From NCBI GenBank assembly GCA_002369295.1, contig DFDR01000056.1:1-6993 (forward strand): DNA of 6,993 nt, given 5' to 3'. Positions 6,619 to 6,993 of this stretch are shown here, piece by piece (within the stretch, counting starts at the first letter, position 1; each line of letters opens with the position of its first letter). A program made the position numbers and the translations under genes. A model generated the notes under the pieces. The model searched no databases, was not told the DNA's origin, and saw only the letters and a program-made list of their open reading frames with translations. Origin of the DNA: Desulfovibrionaceae bacterium UBA3823. GTDB taxonomy: Bacteria; Desulfobacterota; Desulfovibrionia; Desulfovibrionales; Desulfovibrionaceae.

Positions 6619-6647
6619 TGCATACACCACCTTTCGGAAAAACTCAA
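6619..6647 (-). promoter_or_regulatory. candidate promoter of rpsA-htrA
   Basis: On the minus strand TTGAGT (6642-6647) is followed after 17 nt by TATGCA (6619-6624). Transcription would begin near 6612, giving a leader of about 37 nt that contains the AAGGAG of rpsA. The whole leader is AT-rich. A 7-bp inverted repeat, TTGAGTT (6608-6614) and AACTCAA (6641-6647), brackets the -10 region and shares the -35 box. The -10 box is weak, so the assignment is tentative. Confidence 0.45.
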
Positions 6648-6695
6648 TATGGCGCCAGGCGAAAAATCCGGAGAAGGCAGCAGAAATTTTCGGCC

Positions 6696-6736
6696 CCAGA
6701 CGGGAAGGCTGCCAGGCCCTTCCCTGCGGCGTCTGG
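6696..6736. other. compound stem-loop upstream of the rpsA promoter
   Basis: An outer stem CCAGACG (6696-6702) / CGTCTGG (6730-6736) encloses an inner stem GGAAGG (6703-6708) / CCTTCC (6718-6723). The loop is 9 nt, with six unpaired bases (6724-6729) on one side. No clear T-tract follows on either strand. It is not obviously a terminator, because the genes on both sides point away from it. The rest of 6648-6857 holds only a small hairpin, TGGAC/GTCCA at 6754-6758 and 6765-6769, flanked by AAAATC copies. I see no gene there. Confidence 0.5.
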
Positions 6737-6857
6737 CCGAGCTGGCTAAAATCTGGACATGCCCGTCCAAAAATCGGCCACGGCCTGCGCCTGCGCCCGC
6801 CATCCCCCTTCCGCGCTCTTCGCCGCTCACTGGGCAAGGCGCGGATCGCCCTGCCGG

Positions 6858-6916
6858 AAAAAAATGCGGCCTTGGCGAAAAAAAAGCTTGCCAAGGGCTG
6901 GGGATGCCTGTATACC
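6858..6916 (+). promoter_or_regulatory. tRNA promoter with upstream A-tracts (UP-element-like)
   Basis: TTGCCA (6888-6893, five of six consensus bases) is followed after exactly 17 nt by TATACC (6911-6916, four of six). The predicted start near 6923 is about 22 nt before the tRNA. An A8 tract (6878-6885) lies directly upstream of the -35 box, where the RNA polymerase alpha subunit contacts a proximal UP element. An A7 tract (6858-6864) lies about 20 bp further up, two helical turns away. This layout is typical of strong stable-RNA promoters. Confidence 0.7.
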
Positions 6917-6944
6917 CCTTTCTGCGCTGAACGAAGCGCCCCAT

Positions 6945-6993
6945 GGCAAGGTAGCTCAGTTGGTCAGAGCATGCGGTTCATACCCGCAGTGTC
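6945..6993 (+). tRNA. tRNA-Met (CAU anticodon), 3' part beyond the window
   Basis: The visible 49 nt fold as the 5' two thirds of a tRNA: acceptor strand GGCAAGG (6945-6951), T8 and A9, D-arm GCTC...GAGC, anticodon stem TGCGG/CCGCA (6972-6976, 6984-6988), and a 7-nt loop TTCATAC with anticodon CAT at 6979-6981. The variable region begins GTGTC. The 5' strand and the D-arm with its GTTGG loop resemble elongator tRNA-Met rather than the initiator. A tRNA-Ile with lysidine-modified CAU also has this anticodon, and the missing T-arm and acceptor end prevent a firm choice. The variable region favours elongator Met. Confidence 0.9.

Noticed and set aside
1..6993. CRISPR array, insertion sequence, integrase or a multi-gene defence system
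   Set aside because: I see no regularly spaced repeats, no transposase or integrase motifs and no defence-gene cluster. The single Fic remnant is broken and has no partner gene in the window.

Overview
This GC-rich window reads as ordinary chromosomal sequence. It comes from a bacterium with Gram-negative architecture, because it encodes a secreted periplasmic HtrA/Deg protease. The style of the genes suggests a Desulfovibrio-like member of the Desulfovibrionaceae: high GC, strong GC bias at third codon positions, a five-domain ribosomal protein S1 followed directly by a two-PDZ Deg protease, and a small CxxC carboxymuconolactone-decarboxylase-family protein. That assignment is an inference from memory of such genomes and was not tested by a search.

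Layout, left to right. All protein genes are on the minus strand. Positions 1-682 hold a decayed DUF4172/Fic-family gene that runs off the left edge and is broken by two frameshifts. A strong terminator (942-983) closes the next gene, phosphoglucomutase (pgm, 1012-2658). Upstream lies a 115-residue AhpD-like CMD protein (2821-3168), and a perfect 12-bp stem-loop separates it from pgm. After about 390 bp without a convincing gene comes a textbook terminator (3557-3590) that ends an rpsA-htrA transcription unit: htrA (3612-5045) and rpsA (5058-6575). The rpsA stop codon overlaps the htrA ribosome binding site. A minus-strand promoter (6619-6647) fits rpsA. The last segment is a divergent intergenic region of about 370 bp with a compound stem-loop, phased A-tracts and a plus-strand promoter. 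That promoter drives a tRNA with a CAU anticodon, most likely elongator Met, which is cut off by the right edge.

Functionally the genes are mostly housekeeping: translation (S1, tRNA), periplasmic protein quality control (HtrA), glucose-1-P/glucose-6-P interconversion (Pgm) and probable thiol redox or peroxide defence (CMD protein). The Fic remnant is the only accessory-looking element. I found no CRISPR array, insertion sequence, prophage gene or convincing new multi-gene system. The points most worth following up are the broken Fic gene, the rpsA-htrA coupling and the structured divergent intergenic region.
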